NCBI RefSeq assembly: GCF_002909235.1
Contig: NZ_PHQQ01000018.1
Location: forward strand, 1-64,000
Reading direction: 5' to 3'
Length of the DNA: 64,000 bases
Origin: Arenibacter catalasegens
GTDB lineage: Bacteria > Bacteroidota > Bacteroidia > Flavobacteriales > Flavobacteriaceae
Part shown: piece after piece, positions 47,051 to 56,328 of the stretch
Numbering within the stretch: position 1 is the first letter of the stretch
Layout of the letters: the number at the start of each line of letters is the position of its first letter
Translations under genes and position numbers: made by a program
Notes under the pieces: generated by a model
The model's database searches: none
What the model was told of the DNA's origin: nothing
What the model saw: only the letters and a program-made list of their open reading frames with translations

Positions 47051-49393
47051 TTATGGTTGTTTAATAAGCCAAACATCGGTTACCCGGGATTGCTTTCTCC
47101 AATTCAGGTGTTCCTCATCGGGTTTGTCAAAGGTGATATTAAGTTTACCGTCCTTGATCAGATCCTTCGGAAGGGGAAATTCTTTAAATTCCTCAAAGCC
47201 TTTTTCATATTTGCTAGGTTTTAACCTTTCACCATTCGCCCTTAAAAGTGCTTCGCCATAACCTGAAACACGAATCAGGTAATTGGCATTGACATCCAAC
47301 TCAGTGTACTCCAAAGTGGGACTGAACTGGAACAATTGGGTAGTGAGTCGTTTCCTACTTAAGCCGTTATTTTCCCATAAGAAGTCAATGGCATCATCTG
47401 TTTTGGAAGTTTCATGAATGGCATCATGACTGGAAATATTGTCATAAAAACTACCATCCCCAGGGAATTCATAATTTCTAATAAATTCCAATCGTTCTAA
47501 TTTTTCGGCCTCGGATTTAAAAGCTTTAATTTTTTTGAACTCGTCCTCCAACCACCATCTATTATTTAAAGGATAATCTATAAAATCCAAAACTGCACCT
47601 CTTTCTGCGCCGCTTGCATTATACTTTTCCACACTGGTCTGCGCACCTATGGATTGAAATAGCTTTTCACCATAGTCAAAAACCCTTTCCTTCAGGTCTT
47701 GAGAAACCAATTCGGTATCTGCTTTATTAATGTGTTGCAGGGCATCGTTCATAGCCTTATCCGCCCCAATGGCCTTGGCCTTGGCCAGTATTTCATAAGC
47801 TTCAGCTTCCAGACCTTTTTCGTAGGACAGACGGTCTTGTATATAAGCGTCGTAATAGGCGCGCATAATTAATTGCTGCCATCTCCAATTATCTACCAGA
47901 TCAGGATTGTTGGCCTCCAATTTTTTCCAAAGGGCCAAGGTTTCTTTGATCGACTTGTTCTCCAAAATGGGTCCGTCCCAGTTCTTTTCCAAGTCAAATA
48001 TGCCTTTGGCCGCTTCTTCTGCCACCTCTGGACCAAAGAAAAATTGTGTGTATTCATGGATTATGGTTTTGGGATCTTTCTTGGAATCCCAACCTAATTG
48101 GCTCCATAGAATCTTATTTACATCATCATGAGTACCATCAGAATAGGTAATAAAGCCATCCGTGTATTTGCTGTCCCTATTAAAAAGCTTGGTGTACATG
48201 AGTGGCTGTGGGTTAGTGGGTTCCCTGCCCAAGGTCAATGCATATGCCTGATCCCATTTGTCCACGGGATAATGGCATCTAACGGTATGGGTTATATCTG
48301 GATAAAATCGGTGCATGTATTTTTTTGGCAACATTTCGCGCTCCAGGGCAATTGGGGGGCTACTTGGTCCGTAAACAATGCCTTTAAGCCAATCTGGACT
48401 CTCTTTGTCTAGGTAATCAAAAAAATAATCTACTTTTTCCTTATTAAAACCTTGTAAGGAAACCCAAATACTGGCATTTGGATGGTATTTGTGCAATATT
48501 TCCGACAGGTCATTTAAATAGGGTATTAGCTGGGCGGGATGGTTTTCCCCTGGGTCGCCACCTGGAACAAATACACCATCCAATCTAGGACATTTTGCAT
48601 AAAAGGCCTCTTGCTCCACAAGTCCTTCTTGATGGGCATTTTTTATGGTCAGGTCATGTGGTGCCGGTGTCCAGACCCAATACTCAGCATCGTATTTTTC
48701 ACATATTTTGCTCAATTCCACTTCCATAACTTGTGGGTCTACTTTAAAGTGGGGACTTGAAGTGGCTTCCTGAAATGGAATGTTTTCAAAACTATTGGCA
48801 CCAAAAAGTACCTGTTCCCTAAAATGCTGATCAAACTGTTCCACGGTCCAGGAGTCCCAGGAGTTGGCTGTATTCCTATACCCAAACTGATGTCCGCGAA
48901 GAGCGTACTCCGGAGCTTCGGAAAAATCAAAATTGGGAATAAGTGTTATTAGGTTCTTACTCATTTGAGCGGTTCGCAATAGTTTACCAATCCCATAGAG
49001 GATTCCTCTTTCATCTGCCCCAATGATCCATATGGTGTTTTTATGGCCTTTAGTCTCATGAAAAATACGATAGCCTTCTTTTTTAAACTCATTCCGATCC
49101 TCACCATCTCTGGCAGGAACCTTTTCCCCAAAGAGTTCCTTTTCATTGGCCAAGGTAAGGGCAATGGTGGTTTCGGAATCCCAATTATTTTGTAATCCTA
49201 GTCGTAGATCGGTGCGTTTTGCAATCTCTTCCACAAGTATGTTAACGGCTGTTTCCTGCACGGGCGATTTAAGCTGTGTAGATATCATAATATTTGCCTT
49301 AGAAAGATCCAAGGTTTTTTGAGCTTGCTCTGTACAGGACAGCAGGGTGCCCGAAATAATAAATGCCAGCCAAATTTTTAGTTTTGTTTTCAT
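47051..49393 (-). CDS. Unclassified glycosidase with GH67/GH20-type N-terminus
   Basis: The 780-residue lipoprotein (lipobox LLSC) has an alpha/beta N-terminal domain (about 30-145, IIGADERGILYGIGKLL) like those before GH20 and GH67 barrels. A putative TIM barrel follows (about 155-450), with YWVWTPAPHD, FVPGGDPGENHP and GFITYSDGTHDDVNK. A helical segment and a C-terminal beta domain complete it. Acidic residues in GGDPGE and the DGTHDD segment are candidate catalytic groups. It matches no family I can name with confidence; alpha-glucuronidase-like or hexosaminidase-like activity is possible. Confidence 0.6.
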   Translation of the reverse strand: MKTKLKIWLAFIISGTLLSCTEQAQKTLDLSKANIMISTQLKSPVQETAVNILVEEIAKRTDLRLGLQNNWDSETTIALTLANEKELFGEKVPARDGEDRNEFKKEGYRIFHETKGHKNTIWIIGADERGILYGIGKLLRTAQMSKNLITLIPNFDFSEAPEYALRGHQFGYRNTANSWDSWTVEQFDQHFREQVLFGANSFENIPFQEATSSPHFKVDPQVMEVELSKICEKYDAEYWVWTPAPHDLTIKNAHQEGLVEQEAFYAKCPRLDGVFVPGGDPGENHPAQLIPYLNDLSEILHKYHPNASIWVSLQGFNKEKVDYFFDYLDKESPDWLKGIVYGPSSPPIALEREMLPKKYMHRFYPDITHTVRCHYPVDKWDQAYALTLGREPTNPQPLMYTKLFNRDSKYTDGFITYSDGTHDDVNKILWSQLGWDSKKDPKTIIHEYTQFFFGPEVAEEAAKGIFDLEKNWDGPILENKSIKETLALWKKLEANNPDLVDNWRWQQLIMRAYYDAYIQDRLSYEKGLEAEAYEILAKAKAIGADKAMNDALQHINKADTELVSQDLKERVFDYGEKLFQSIGAQTSVEKYNASGAERGAVLDFIDYPLNNRWWLEDEFKKIKAFKSEAEKLERLEFIRNYEFPGDGSFYDNISSHDAIHETSKTDDAIDFLWENNGLSRKRLTTQLFQFSPTLEYTELDVNANYLIRVSGYGEALLRANGERLKPSKYEKGFEEFKEFPLPKDLIKDGKLNITFDKPDEEHLNWRKQSRVTDVWLIKQP

Positions 49394-49441
49394 CTTGTGT
49401 AACTTATTTACGTAATATCATTTTTGTTAATGGGAAATTTT

Positions 49442-50146
49442 CTAATCTAAGTCCTTTACACAGCGTATTCCTACGGGGTAGACGTGTATTTTTTCGGGCA
49501 ACACATAATATCGCTGTGAGGTACGGATAAAGGAGTGGTTATTAAAATTGGATCCCCCGCGCATTACCTTATAGGTTTCGCCGTATTGTTCCATGGGAAT
49601 TTTATTGCCGGGGTAAGGTTTATACCAATCTGCTGTCCACTCCCAAACACTGCCCGCCATATCATAGCAGCCATAGGGACTTGCAGGTTTGGCAATGGAA
49701 GTTCCTCTGGTTTCTTTTTGGTCCCAAACTACATAAGTGTTGTCATAGGTATTCCCCCATGGAAATACCCGGCCATCGATTCCCCTGGCTGCTTTTTCCC
49801 ATTCTTTTTCTGTGGGCAATCTTTTACCGGCCCATTGCGCATAAGCGTTGGCTTTTGACCAAATGACAATTACGGCATTGTTCTTTTTTTCCGGAGGAAA
49901 TTTAAAAGTGGGATCAAATTTGGCAAATTCTGCATTGCTTACTTCGTACTTATCTATAAAGAATGCCTTTGTGCTTGAAATTTGCTGAGGTCGCTCATCC
50001 GGGTCACCATAAGTGCTGCCCATGATGAATTCTCCGGCAGGAACATAAACCATTCCTTCAGGGGGCATTGGCTTTTCTTGCCCAACAGCATAGTGCAAGT
50101 TAATTATTATAGTTAGGAGACATAAAAAGGTTTTCATAGGTTTCAT
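49442..50146 (-). CDS. Secreted SUMF1/FGE-like protein without catalytic cysteines
   Basis: This protein of about 234 residues has a signal peptide (FLCLLTIIINLHYAVGQ) and a full formylglycine-generating-enzyme-type (FGE-sulfatase/PF03781) domain: GEFIMGS, RLPTEKEWEKAARG, GSVWEWTADWY and VMRGGS. The two redox cysteines that true FGE uses to oxidise sulfatase Cys are absent; the region reads RGGSNFNNHSFIRTSQR. It is therefore probably a binding or other SUMF1-fold protein, not the sulfatase maturase. The start at 50146 gives a clean signal; 50164 is possible and would overlap the upstream gene. Confidence 0.82.
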   Translation of the reverse strand: MKPMKTFLCLLTIIINLHYAVGQEKPMPPEGMVYVPAGEFIMGSTYGDPDERPQQISSTKAFFIDKYEVSNAEFAKFDPTFKFPPEKKNNAVIVIWSKANAYAQWAGKRLPTEKEWEKAARGIDGRVFPWGNTYDNTYVVWDQKETRGTSIAKPASPYGCYDMAGSVWEWTADWYKPYPGNKIPMEQYGETYKVMRGGSNFNNHSFIRTSQRYYVLPEKIHVYPVGIRCVKDLD

Positions 50147-50157
50147 ATTATTTGTGA

Positions 50158-51387
50158 TTACCATTTTTCATCAATTATACCGTAATACCTCCCAAACCAG
50201 TAATTTCGGATCATGGCCGCTGCAGTGCGTTCTTCCTCCGAGCGTACCATTTTAAAACTACCATCTTTTTGCGGGATTTTAAATTCTTTGGTTTTACGTT
50301 CAAATCCCCACATGTCTTTTATACCTTGCTTTTTCTCTTCTGTAAAAATGTCCTCCCCCGTAAGTACCTTATAAACCATTAGAAACCAAATATTACTTTC
50401 CCAAGTAAATTTGATATCCTTCCAATCATACCAATGTCGATTTAAATTCATTCGGTATTTATTTAGTAGGCTAGGATCTTTCTCTAGGCGCATAATCATA
50501 TAAAGTGAACGTGCTGCGTGGTAGTCATCTCCAACGTTACGCCAGTCTTCTGGAAAAAGAATTTTGGAATTAATTTGATGGTCGTCATAATGATAACGGT
50601 CTATAAGCATGTGGTAGGCGACATTGTAGCGTTCCTTACCTGTAATATGGTGGGTTACCTTAAGCGCAGCTAACACTTCTAATGAATTAAGTTCTTGATG
50701 TGGAAGGTCTGGACAAAAATTGCCCCATAAGGTCATTTTACCATCAAGGTCGGTAAGTTTAAAATTATCGTCCACAACCCGCCCAATAAAGCGGTCGAGA
50801 AGGCCAGAAGCCTTCTCTTTGTATTCGGCATCTGCACATAATTCCCAGAAAGTACCCACGCCGTAGAAAATGGAAGTGAATTTATCGGCACTTAAATCTC
50901 CTAGCCACCTGTAACCTGGCATGGAAGACGATTGGTGCCATTCATGGTACCACATTACCTCTTCGTGCCACAACGGTTCGTTGGTTCTGTTAAAACTGCG
51001 AGCTACCAGTCCTTCAACGCCCGTTACTTTTTCCAATTTTAAAATGGCTTCAAATATTTCATTGGCTATTTTTCTATCCTTGGAATCTTGTGTAATGGCA
51101 TACTTATGCGAATAGGCGGCCAACATTTCAGAGGTGGGGTCAAGGCAATCGGCCTGGGATCCTACAATAGGTTGCTCCAAGCCAGCAGGGGGAAAAATTA
51201 CATGTTGCATAATGGCCCCTTCGTTCCAATGGTTGCCAAGCATCAATGCATCAAACATTTCCACCTTTTTATATAGAGGGTCTGTTTTTTTGGGAAACTC
51301 ATTCACTTTTTGGGCAAATATGTTCGGGATTGCAAAAAATATGCAAACGGCAACCAAGGTCAATAAATAATATTTATGCATGGCCAT
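50158..51387 (-). CDS. Secreted alpha-helical protein of unknown function
   Basis: The 409-residue protein has a signal peptide (ending NIFAQ). The mature part is rich in Trp, Tyr and His and in regular helices, such as ILKLEKVTGVEGLVARSFN, MWYHEWHQSS and DDYHAARSLYMIMRL. This suggests an (alpha/alpha) toroid like that of several glycosidases, lyases and epimerases. No family was recognised. It is the first gene of the six-gene minus-strand operon. A role on the glycan or its fragments is inferred from context. Confidence 0.65.
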   Translation of the reverse strand: MAMHKYYLLTLVAVCIFFAIPNIFAQKVNEFPKKTDPLYKKVEMFDALMLGNHWNEGAIMQHVIFPPAGLEQPIVGSQADCLDPTSEMLAAYSHKYAITQDSKDRKIANEIFEAILKLEKVTGVEGLVARSFNRTNEPLWHEEVMWYHEWHQSSSMPGYRWLGDLSADKFTSIFYGVGTFWELCADAEYKEKASGLLDRFIGRVVDDNFKLTDLDGKMTLWGNFCPDLPHQELNSLEVLAALKVTHHITGKERYNVAYHMLIDRYHYDDHQINSKILFPEDWRNVGDDYHAARSLYMIMRLEKDPSLLNKYRMNLNRHWYDWKDIKFTWESNIWFLMVYKVLTGEDIFTEEKKQGIKDMWGFERKTKEFKIPQKDGSFKMVRSEEERTAAAMIRNYWFGRYYGIIDEKW

Positions 51388-51895
51388 TTCCTGTTTGTTA
51401 GCAATTAAAAAAAGGGTTCAATATTCTTTCTGGTTTTACCCACATTCTTTATAGTACAATAATATTAACTCATTTTAATCAATAAAACCAATTGAATATT
51501 TGTTTGGGTTAACATATAATGCACATTAAGTAATATATATTATGTAGTTATTATTAGGGGTGGTTCCTGTAGAGGTCTGTCAACTGTGGTATAGGGATTT
51601 CTAACTTTTTCTGATTTTAAAAATTGGTATTTTAAGGGGTATATGAAGGTAGTGCAGCCATTAAAGCGCTTTATAACTTTTTCTGACTTTAAAGGTCTTT
51701 AAAAGTGGGGAAATTAACGCTCCACTTTTTTTAAATAAAATGCGATGTGTAACAAAAGTTGCTGTGGACAATAAATGCCTAGCTTATCTTTACAGTATAA
51801 AGGTTTTGGTTGGTTGTATTAGGAAACGGTCATTGTAAAAGATGGCAGTTTCCTTTTTTCAACATTCACCTATTATAAATTCAAAATAGAATAAT
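51388..51895. other. Divergent intergenic region
   Basis: This AT-rich 508-base gap separates the divergent unknown-protein gene and the rhodanese gene. It should carry both promoters. A near-repeated stretch TAACTTTTTCTGA(T/C)TTTAAA occurs at about 51603 and 51674. No ORF, RNA gene or strong hairpin was recognised. Confidence 0.4.
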
Positions 51896-52240
51896 ATGTC
51901 GTTTTTTAGTACACTTTTTGGAACAAGTAAAAAGAAATCCGATAAAATAGAAATATTGGATCAGGCGGTATTTTCAGAGGCGATAACTGGCAAAAAGGTC
52001 CTTTTGGTAGATGTTCGTTCCGCTAATGAATATGGGAGTGGTCATATAAAAAATTCCATTAATATTGATTTTTTTAATTCAGGAAACTTTGAGAAATCTT
52101 TTGAAAAATTGCCCAAAGATAAGCCGGTATATCTGTATTGCCGATCAGGGGCAAGAAGTCAGAGAGCTGCCCATAAATTGATAGGGATGGGTTTTGAAAA
52201 AGTATATGACCTCAGAGGGGGATATATGTGTTGGAGATGA
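51896..52240 (+). CDS. Rhodanese-like sulfurtransferase
   Basis: This 114-residue single-domain rhodanese has Asp and Arg of LVDVRSANEY, the active-site loop YCRSGARS with Cys82, and a terminal LRGGYMCW motif. It carries sulfane sulfur as a cysteine persulfide. No export signal is clear, so it is probably cytoplasmic. It stands apart from the PUL, 134 bases before a cytochrome gene, in an independent promoter region. Confidence 0.9.
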   Translation: MSFFSTLFGTSKKKSDKIEILDQAVFSEAITGKKVLLVDVRSANEYGSGHIKNSINIDFFNSGNFEKSFEKLPKDKPVYLYCRSGARSQRAAHKLIGMGFEKVYDLRGGYMCWR

Positions 52241-52373
52241 TTTATTCATTTTTATCGGGAGTGTAAAATTGGCCTTAAATTACACGTTGAAAGACATTAT
52301 TAAGTTCTCAGAGTATAAAGTGTTTGGGTTTTGCCAAAACTTTTCTGAGTTGTTTAAGTGCGAAGCTTAATGA

Positions 52374-53405
52374 GTGAATAAATTCAAAAAAATAAGCCTT
52401 ATGAATTATCTATCATTGCTGACAATCTTTTTTTTGGCCTTAGGGAGCTGTAAGGACGCTAAAAAAACGGAATATAAACCGGTTGAAACGACTTCTGAAA
52501 AAGGGAGTGTTGATCAAGCAGAGATACATTCAGGTAAAAAGATAATTGAGACAGAGTGCTACTTATGTCACAACCCCAAAGCATCCGAGGCCAGTATGAT
52601 TGCTCCTCCCATGGTGGCCATTAAGAAACACTACATTGAACCTTCAACGACCAAGGAACAGTTTACAGAAGCTATAGTGAGTTGGATTAACGACCCACAG
52701 GAGGAAAAATCCAAAATGCCTGGTGCGCTAAATCGATTTGGTATAATGCCATACCAACCCTATCCCGAAGAAACCATAAGCTTGATAGCGGAATATATGT
52801 ATGATAATGAAATTTCCCAACCCGATTGGTTTGATGCCCATTTTCAAAGGGAACATGGTAAGAGAACGAGTAAAGGTATGGGCAAGGGAATGGGTTACAG
52901 ACAGGGGTCTCAAACCAACTATGGCGATATTGGCCTGGGTTATGCCTTGGCCACCAAAGCGGCATTGGGAAAAAATTTAATGAAAGCAATTCAGGAAAAA
53001 GGTCCGGATGGGGCGGTAGAATTTTGTAACCTGAAAGCCATAAAGTTAACAGATAGTATTTCTGTTATGAATAATGCCCAGATCAAACGGGTTTCCGACA
53101 AACCTAGAAATCCTGGAAATAAGGCAAATAAAGAGGAATTGGGATATATAGCTTCCTTTAAGGAGCAGTTGGCTTCCGGTATGGAAGTGGAACCTCTGGT
53201 TATTCCGGGAAACGAAGAAGTAACGGTTTATTATCCAATAACTACGAATACCATGTGCCTTCAATGCCATGGAAAACCCAACGAACAGATCAAACCTACT
53301 ACCTTGGCTGCCTTAAGAAAATTATATCCAGAGGATAAGGCTGTTGGTTATGATGTAAATGAGGTTCGCGGAATTTGGAGTGTAGTTTTTGATAAAAATA
53401 AGTAG
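52374..53405 (+). CDS. Cytochrome c / DUF3365 (Tll0287-like) lipoprotein
   Basis: The 343-residue protein joins an N-terminal cytochrome c domain (heme motif C62-Y-L-C-H, likely Met ligand near 115) to a C-terminal DUF3365 domain with a second heme motif, C295-L-Q-C-H. I choose the GTG start at 52374 because it supplies the basic residues of a lipoprotein signal (lipobox LALGSC26); ATG 52401 would leave an uncharged signal. DUF3365 domains have a PAS-like fold and sense redox state or gas ligands. It is likely a periplasmic redox sensor or carrier. Confidence 0.82.
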   Translation: MNKFKKISLMNYLSLLTIFFLALGSCKDAKKTEYKPVETTSEKGSVDQAEIHSGKKIIETECYLCHNPKASEASMIAPPMVAIKKHYIEPSTTKEQFTEAIVSWINDPQEEKSKMPGALNRFGIMPYQPYPEETISLIAEYMYDNEISQPDWFDAHFQREHGKRTSKGMGKGMGYRQGSQTNYGDIGLGYALATKAALGKNLMKAIQEKGPDGAVEFCNLKAIKLTDSISVMNNAQIKRVSDKPRNPGNKANKEELGYIASFKEQLASGMEVEPLVIPGNEEVTVYYPITTNTMCLQCHGKPNEQIKPTTLAALRKLYPEDKAVGYDVNEVRGIWSVVFDKNK

Positions 53406-53510
53406 GCCAATCTCCAATCCTTTAATCTCAATTGTCAAAGGGTCCAATACTCCTTGGAATAAAGGTTTCAAACCATAAGGTTTGTTTGATAAAAAAAATT
53501 TGTACATTTA

Positions 53511-53537
53511 TTAACCATTTGGTTAAACTATTTAGTT
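53511..53537. promoter_or_regulatory. Tandem palindromic operator of the TetR gene
   Basis: Two palindromes lie directly before the TetR start: TTAACCA-TT-TGGTTAA (53511-53526) and AACTA-TT-TAGTT (53526-53537). Their centres are 13 bp apart. Inverted repeats of this length immediately before a TetR-type gene are the usual autoregulatory operator, and binding here would control the whole exporter operon. Confidence 0.6.
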
Positions 53538-53538
53538 A

Positions 53539-54141
53539 ATGAAGGATCAGAGTACGGAAGAAAACATATTGAATGCCGCAATAAGCGTATTTCAAAAGAA
53601 AGGTATGGCAGGCGCGCGTATGCAGGAAATTGCCGATGAAGCAAAAATTAATAAAGCCATGTTGCACTACTACTACAAGAGCAAGCAAAAATTGTTCGAG
53701 GCGGTCTTTAGGCAGGCCTTTGAGAAATTTGCCCCCCATATCAACGAGGTCTTCAATTCCGAGAAAACCGTATTTGAAAAAATAACAAAATTTACGGATA
53801 GCTATATTTCCTTTGTCATGGAGAATCCATACCTACCCAACTTTTTGATTCAGGAAATTAATAACAACCCGGAGTTTGCCAATTTATTTTTTGGATCCGA
53901 AATAGCCCCCAACCCCTTACGTTTTGAAAAACAGATAGAAGAGGAAATAGAGATGGGAATTATAAAACCCATGGACCCTAAACAATTGTTGTTAAACCTT
54001 TTTTCCTTAACCGCATTTTCTTTTGTAGGGACTGGCTTGGTTAGTGGAATATTGAATTTGGATGAAAAAACCTTTAAAACCATGATGCAGGAACGTAAGA
54101 TTTTGATTCCCGAGCTTTTAATTAATTCTATTAGAAAATGA
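53539..54141 (+). CDS. TetR-family transcriptional regulator
   Basis: This 200-residue regulator has an N-terminal helix-turn-helix (about 8-50; KGMAGARMQEIADEAKINKA then MLHYYYKSKQKLFEAVF) and a helical ligand domain. It heads the exporter operon and its stop overlaps the TolC start by four bases. It probably represses its own operon through the palindromes just upstream and is released by an exported toxic compound. The layout resembles CecR next to YbhGFSR in E. coli. Confidence 0.92.
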   Translation: MKDQSTEENILNAAISVFQKKGMAGARMQEIADEAKINKAMLHYYYKSKQKLFEAVFRQAFEKFAPHINEVFNSEKTVFEKITKFTDSYISFVMENPYLPNFLIQEINNNPEFANLFFGSEIAPNPLRFEKQIEEEIEMGIIKPMDPKQLLLNLFSLTAFSFVGTGLVSGILNLDEKTFKTMMQERKILIPELLINSIRK

Positions 54142-55424
54142 AAAGACTTTTTTTAATATTAATATTCTCTATACCCCTAACCACTGTGGCCCAACAGACC
54201 CTTAGGTTGGAGGAATGTTTTGATCTTCTTACCGATAATTATCCCTTGGCGAAACAATCTGGTTTATTGGAAGATCAAGTACAACTCGACATTGAGGCCC
54301 TTAGAACGGGGTATTTACCCAAACTGGATTTGAATGCCCAGGCCACCTACCAGTCAGACGTAACCAGTTTACCGATCCAACTTCCCAATGTAAGCTTAGA
54401 ACCACCCAATAAGGATCAATATCGTGCCACACTGGATGTAAACCAATTGATCTACAATGGAGGTATGATCAATGCCACATCAAGGGTAAAGGAGGCAGCC
54501 TCAAAGGTAAACCAACAACAGTTGGAAGTAAGCCTTTACGGATTAAAAAGCCAGGTTAATTCCATCTACCTAACGGTCTTATTGCTTCAGGAAAACAGTG
54601 ATTTGCTCCAGGCTAAAGAGGAGCAAATAAAAGCGCGTATTGAAGACGTTAAGGCCGGTGTAAAATATGGCACCTTATTGGTGTCTTCAGAGAAGACACT
54701 GGAAGCGGAACTCCTGAAATTAAAACAACAATTTACAGAGTTGAAGTATAATAAAAGGGATTTGTTACAACGCTTGTCACTTCTCATTGGTAGGGAGTTA
54801 TCTTCAGAAGTAAACCTTGTACGACCAGAGGTTTTTATACCAGAGGTGAATTCCCAACGACCCGAAATTCAGCTTTTCAACCTTCAAAAAGAACAGATCG
54901 ATTTCTCCTCAAAACTGATTTCTAAATCAAATCTCCCTAAAATAAATGCCTTTGCCCAAGGTGGTTATGGCAATCCAGGGCTGAATATGTTGGACAACTC
55001 TTTTAAGACATTCTATATGGCAGGTTTAAAACTGAATTTGAACATTTTTGACTGGAACAAAACCAAGACCGAGAAACAATCCCTTGAAATCAACAAAGCA
55101 ATAATCGATACCCAAAAAGAGACTTTTGAATTAAACAATAATTTGGAATTGGTGAACCTCAAGTCCGAAATTGATAAGATAGATGCTTTGATTTCAACGG
55201 ACAATGATATTATTCTTCTTCGGGAAGATATCCTTAAAACAGCGGAATCACAATTGAACAACGGTGTAATTACGGCATCGGCCTATATCACCGAATTCAC
55301 CAATTTATATGAAGCTAAAAGCAATCTGAATCTACACGAAACACAATTGCTGTTGCACAAAATTCAATTTGAAATTACGAATGGAAGCTATAACAATAAC
55401 GCATTTAAAACTGGACCTAATTAA
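54138..55424 (+). CDS. TolC-family outer-membrane efflux protein
   Basis: The 428-residue protein has a signal peptide (ending TVAQ) and the two-fold helical repeat of TolC-type channels: long coiled helices with TYQSDVTSLPIQLP and LNLNIFDWNKTKTEKQS. It forms the outer-membrane duct of the ABC exporter encoded downstream. Overlap with the TetR stop and a one-base gap to the adaptor gene indicate tight translational coupling. Confidence 0.9.
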   Translation: MKRLFLILIFSIPLTTVAQQTLRLEECFDLLTDNYPLAKQSGLLEDQVQLDIEALRTGYLPKLDLNAQATYQSDVTSLPIQLPNVSLEPPNKDQYRATLDVNQLIYNGGMINATSRVKEAASKVNQQQLEVSLYGLKSQVNSIYLTVLLLQENSDLLQAKEEQIKARIEDVKAGVKYGTLLVSSEKTLEAELLKLKQQFTELKYNKRDLLQRLSLLIGRELSSEVNLVRPEVFIPEVNSQRPEIQLFNLQKEQIDFSSKLISKSNLPKINAFAQGGYGNPGLNMLDNSFKTFYMAGLKLNLNIFDWNKTKTEKQSLEINKAIIDTQKETFELNNNLELVNLKSEIDKIDALISTDNDIILLREDILKTAESQLNNGVITASAYITEFTNLYEAKSNLNLHETQLLLHKIQFEITNGSYNNNAFKTGPN

Positions 55425-55425
55425 A

Positions 55426-56328
55426 ATGAAAAATCTTCAAATAATATTAGTAAGCTTTCTAGTAATTCTTTTGGGGTCCTGTACCGGCAATGGGGTTAAG
55501 GCCGATGGTTATGGTAATTTTGAAGCTACCGAAATAACTATTTCGGCAGAGGCTAATGGTAAAATTTTATTCTTGGATGCGGAAGAAGGTAGCCTACTTG
55601 ACAGAAATAAGATTGTTGGGGTTATAGACACCATTCAGCTCTCCTTAAAGCGAGATCAACTATTGGCTTCAAAGAACACCATTTTCTCAAAATCCAGAAA
55701 CGTGCTATCGCAGAGGGAAGTTCTTAAGGAGCAATTAAAAGTAGCCCAAAATGACCAAAACAGGATTGATAATCTAGTAAAGGCAAATGCCGCAACTACT
55801 AAACAATTGGACGATATAAACGGACAAATAGGAATAATCAAAGAACAGATTAAAAGTGTGGAAACTCAAAATTCACCCATAATCAACGACGTGAAAAGTA
55901 TAGAAATTCAGATAAGGCAAATGGAGGACCAGATAAACAAAAGCATTGTTCAAAATCCTTTGAAGGGTACGGTCTTGGTGAAGTATGCCGAACCCAACGA
56001 GGTAACGGCTTTTGGGAAACCCTTGTATAAAATTGCGGATCTGGAACATATGATCCTTAGAGTCTATATCAGTGAAAATCAGTTGGCAAACATAAACCTT
56101 GGACAGGAAGTAAGTGTAAAAATCGATGCAGGTGACGATATGAAATCATACCCAGGAGAGGTTACCTGGATTTCTGAAAGCGCCGAATTTACCCCTAAAA
56201 TTATTCAAACCAAGGAAGAACGTGTAAACCTAGTTTATGCGGTCAAGGTAAGTGTTAAAAATGATGGCAGTTTAAAAATCGGGATGCCTGCTGAAATGTG
56301 GATCGATACAAATACCAATGACAAATGA
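55426..56328 (+). CDS. HlyD-type periplasmic adaptor lipoprotein
   Basis: This adaptor of about 300 residues has a lipobox (LVILLGSC19), a biotinyl-lipoyl-like hairpin, a coiled-coil rich in Lys, Gln and Asn (about 75-190) and a beta-barrel domain (VRVYISENQLA-type). I start at 55426, directly after the TolC stop, because this gives the lipoprotein signal; an upstream start would overlap the TolC gene. It links the inner-membrane ABC proteins to TolC, like YbhG. Confidence 0.88.
   Translation: MKNLQIILVSFLVILLGSCTGNGVKADGYGNFEATEITISAEANGKILFLDAEEGSLLDRNKIVGVIDTIQLSLKRDQLLASKNTIFSKSRNVLSQREVLKEQLKVAQNDQNRIDNLVKANAATTKQLDDINGQIGIIKEQIKSVETQNSPIINDVKSIEIQIRQMEDQINKSIVQNPLKGTVLVKYAEPNEVTAFGKPLYKIADLEHMILRVYISENQLANINLGQEVSVKIDAGDDMKSYPGEVTWISESAEFTPKIIQTKEERVNLVYAVKVSVKNDGSLKIGMPAEMWIDTNTNDK

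Noticed and set aside
49442-50146. Calling this gene the sulfatase-activating formylglycine enzyme
   Set aside because: The fold fits, but both catalytic cysteines are missing.
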